From Candidatus Odinarchaeota archaeon (GTDB taxonomy: Archaea; Asgardarchaeota; JAGGXT01), in assembly GCA_021162905.1 (NCBI GenBank), contig JAGGXT010000333.1, positions 1 through 5,236 of the forward strand: 5,236 bases of DNA, written 5' to 3'. The stretch's first letter is position 1. Each line of letters opens with the position of its first letter. Under the pieces are notes generated by a model that was given only the letters and a program-made list of their open reading frames with translations, ran no database searches and was not told the DNA's origin. Shown here piece by piece: positions 5,226 to 5,236 of the stretch. Made by a program: the position numbers and the translations under genes.

Positions 5226-5236
5226 TCAAATACTTA
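5217..5236 (+). repeat. Second copy of a 20-bp exact direct repeat, at the window edge
   Basis: This is identical over 20 bases to 4801-4820. The match stops on the left at 5216 and is cut on the right by the end of the window, so its true length is unknown. Confidence 0.9.

Larger units (their letters stand above)
5058..5236. other. Gene-free tail with decayed sequence
   Basis: No intact gene is seen. The stretch holds a T-rich segment just after the upstream stop (ATTTATTTTCCC, 5070-5081) that could end transcription, a 7-bp inverted repeat (GAGCTTA 5084-5090 with TAAGCTC 5106-5112), a 15-base palindrome (5153-5167), the calcium-repeat remnant on the minus strand, and the second 20-bp repeat copy. 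Confidence 0.6.

Overview
The window is AT-rich. Its genes use AGA/AGG for Arg and ATA for Ile heavily. Ribosome sites are of the GGAG or GGTGA type, and purine-plus-A/T promoter-like elements precede two transcription units. Together this suggests an archaeon, possibly thermophilic, but no rRNA or marker gene is present to prove it.

Layout, left to right. (1) Positions 1-1853, minus strand: one uninterrupted reading frame for a large membrane protein. About seven N-terminal membrane segments are followed by a long helical cytosolic part with helix-turn-helix-like segments; the C-terminus lies beyond the left edge. A possible small ORF (1829-1981, minus) lies just upstream and overlaps its start. 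(2) Positions 2043-2905: a decayed insertion sequence with imperfect 23-bp terminal inverted repeats. It carries a multiply frameshifted DDE-type transposase on the minus strand. A stem-loop covers the likely transposase start. (3) Positions 3001-4101, plus strand: a protein with ten consecutive CxxCxGxG zinc hairpins, whose overall plan resembles the animal SSUH2 family rather than a DnaJ chaperone. (4) Positions 4134-5057, plus strand: a protein with one N-terminal membrane helix and a long helical cytosolic part, separated from gene 3 by 32 bases and probably co-transcribed with it. (5) Positions 5058-5236: no intact gene. This tail holds a minus-strand remnant of a calcium-binding thrombospondin-type-3-like repeat, and a 20-base exact copy of part of the gene in (4) ending at the last base of the window.

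The intact genes form a divergent arrangement interrupted by the insertion sequence. The two membrane proteins share a short 'L-(L/F)-x-N-P' motif soon after their membrane regions. It is an inference, not a demonstrated fact, that the zinc-hairpin protein works with these membrane proteins. The best candidate for something undescribed is the ten-hairpin zinc protein, whose motif spacing reads the same forwards and backwards, together with its membrane neighbours.
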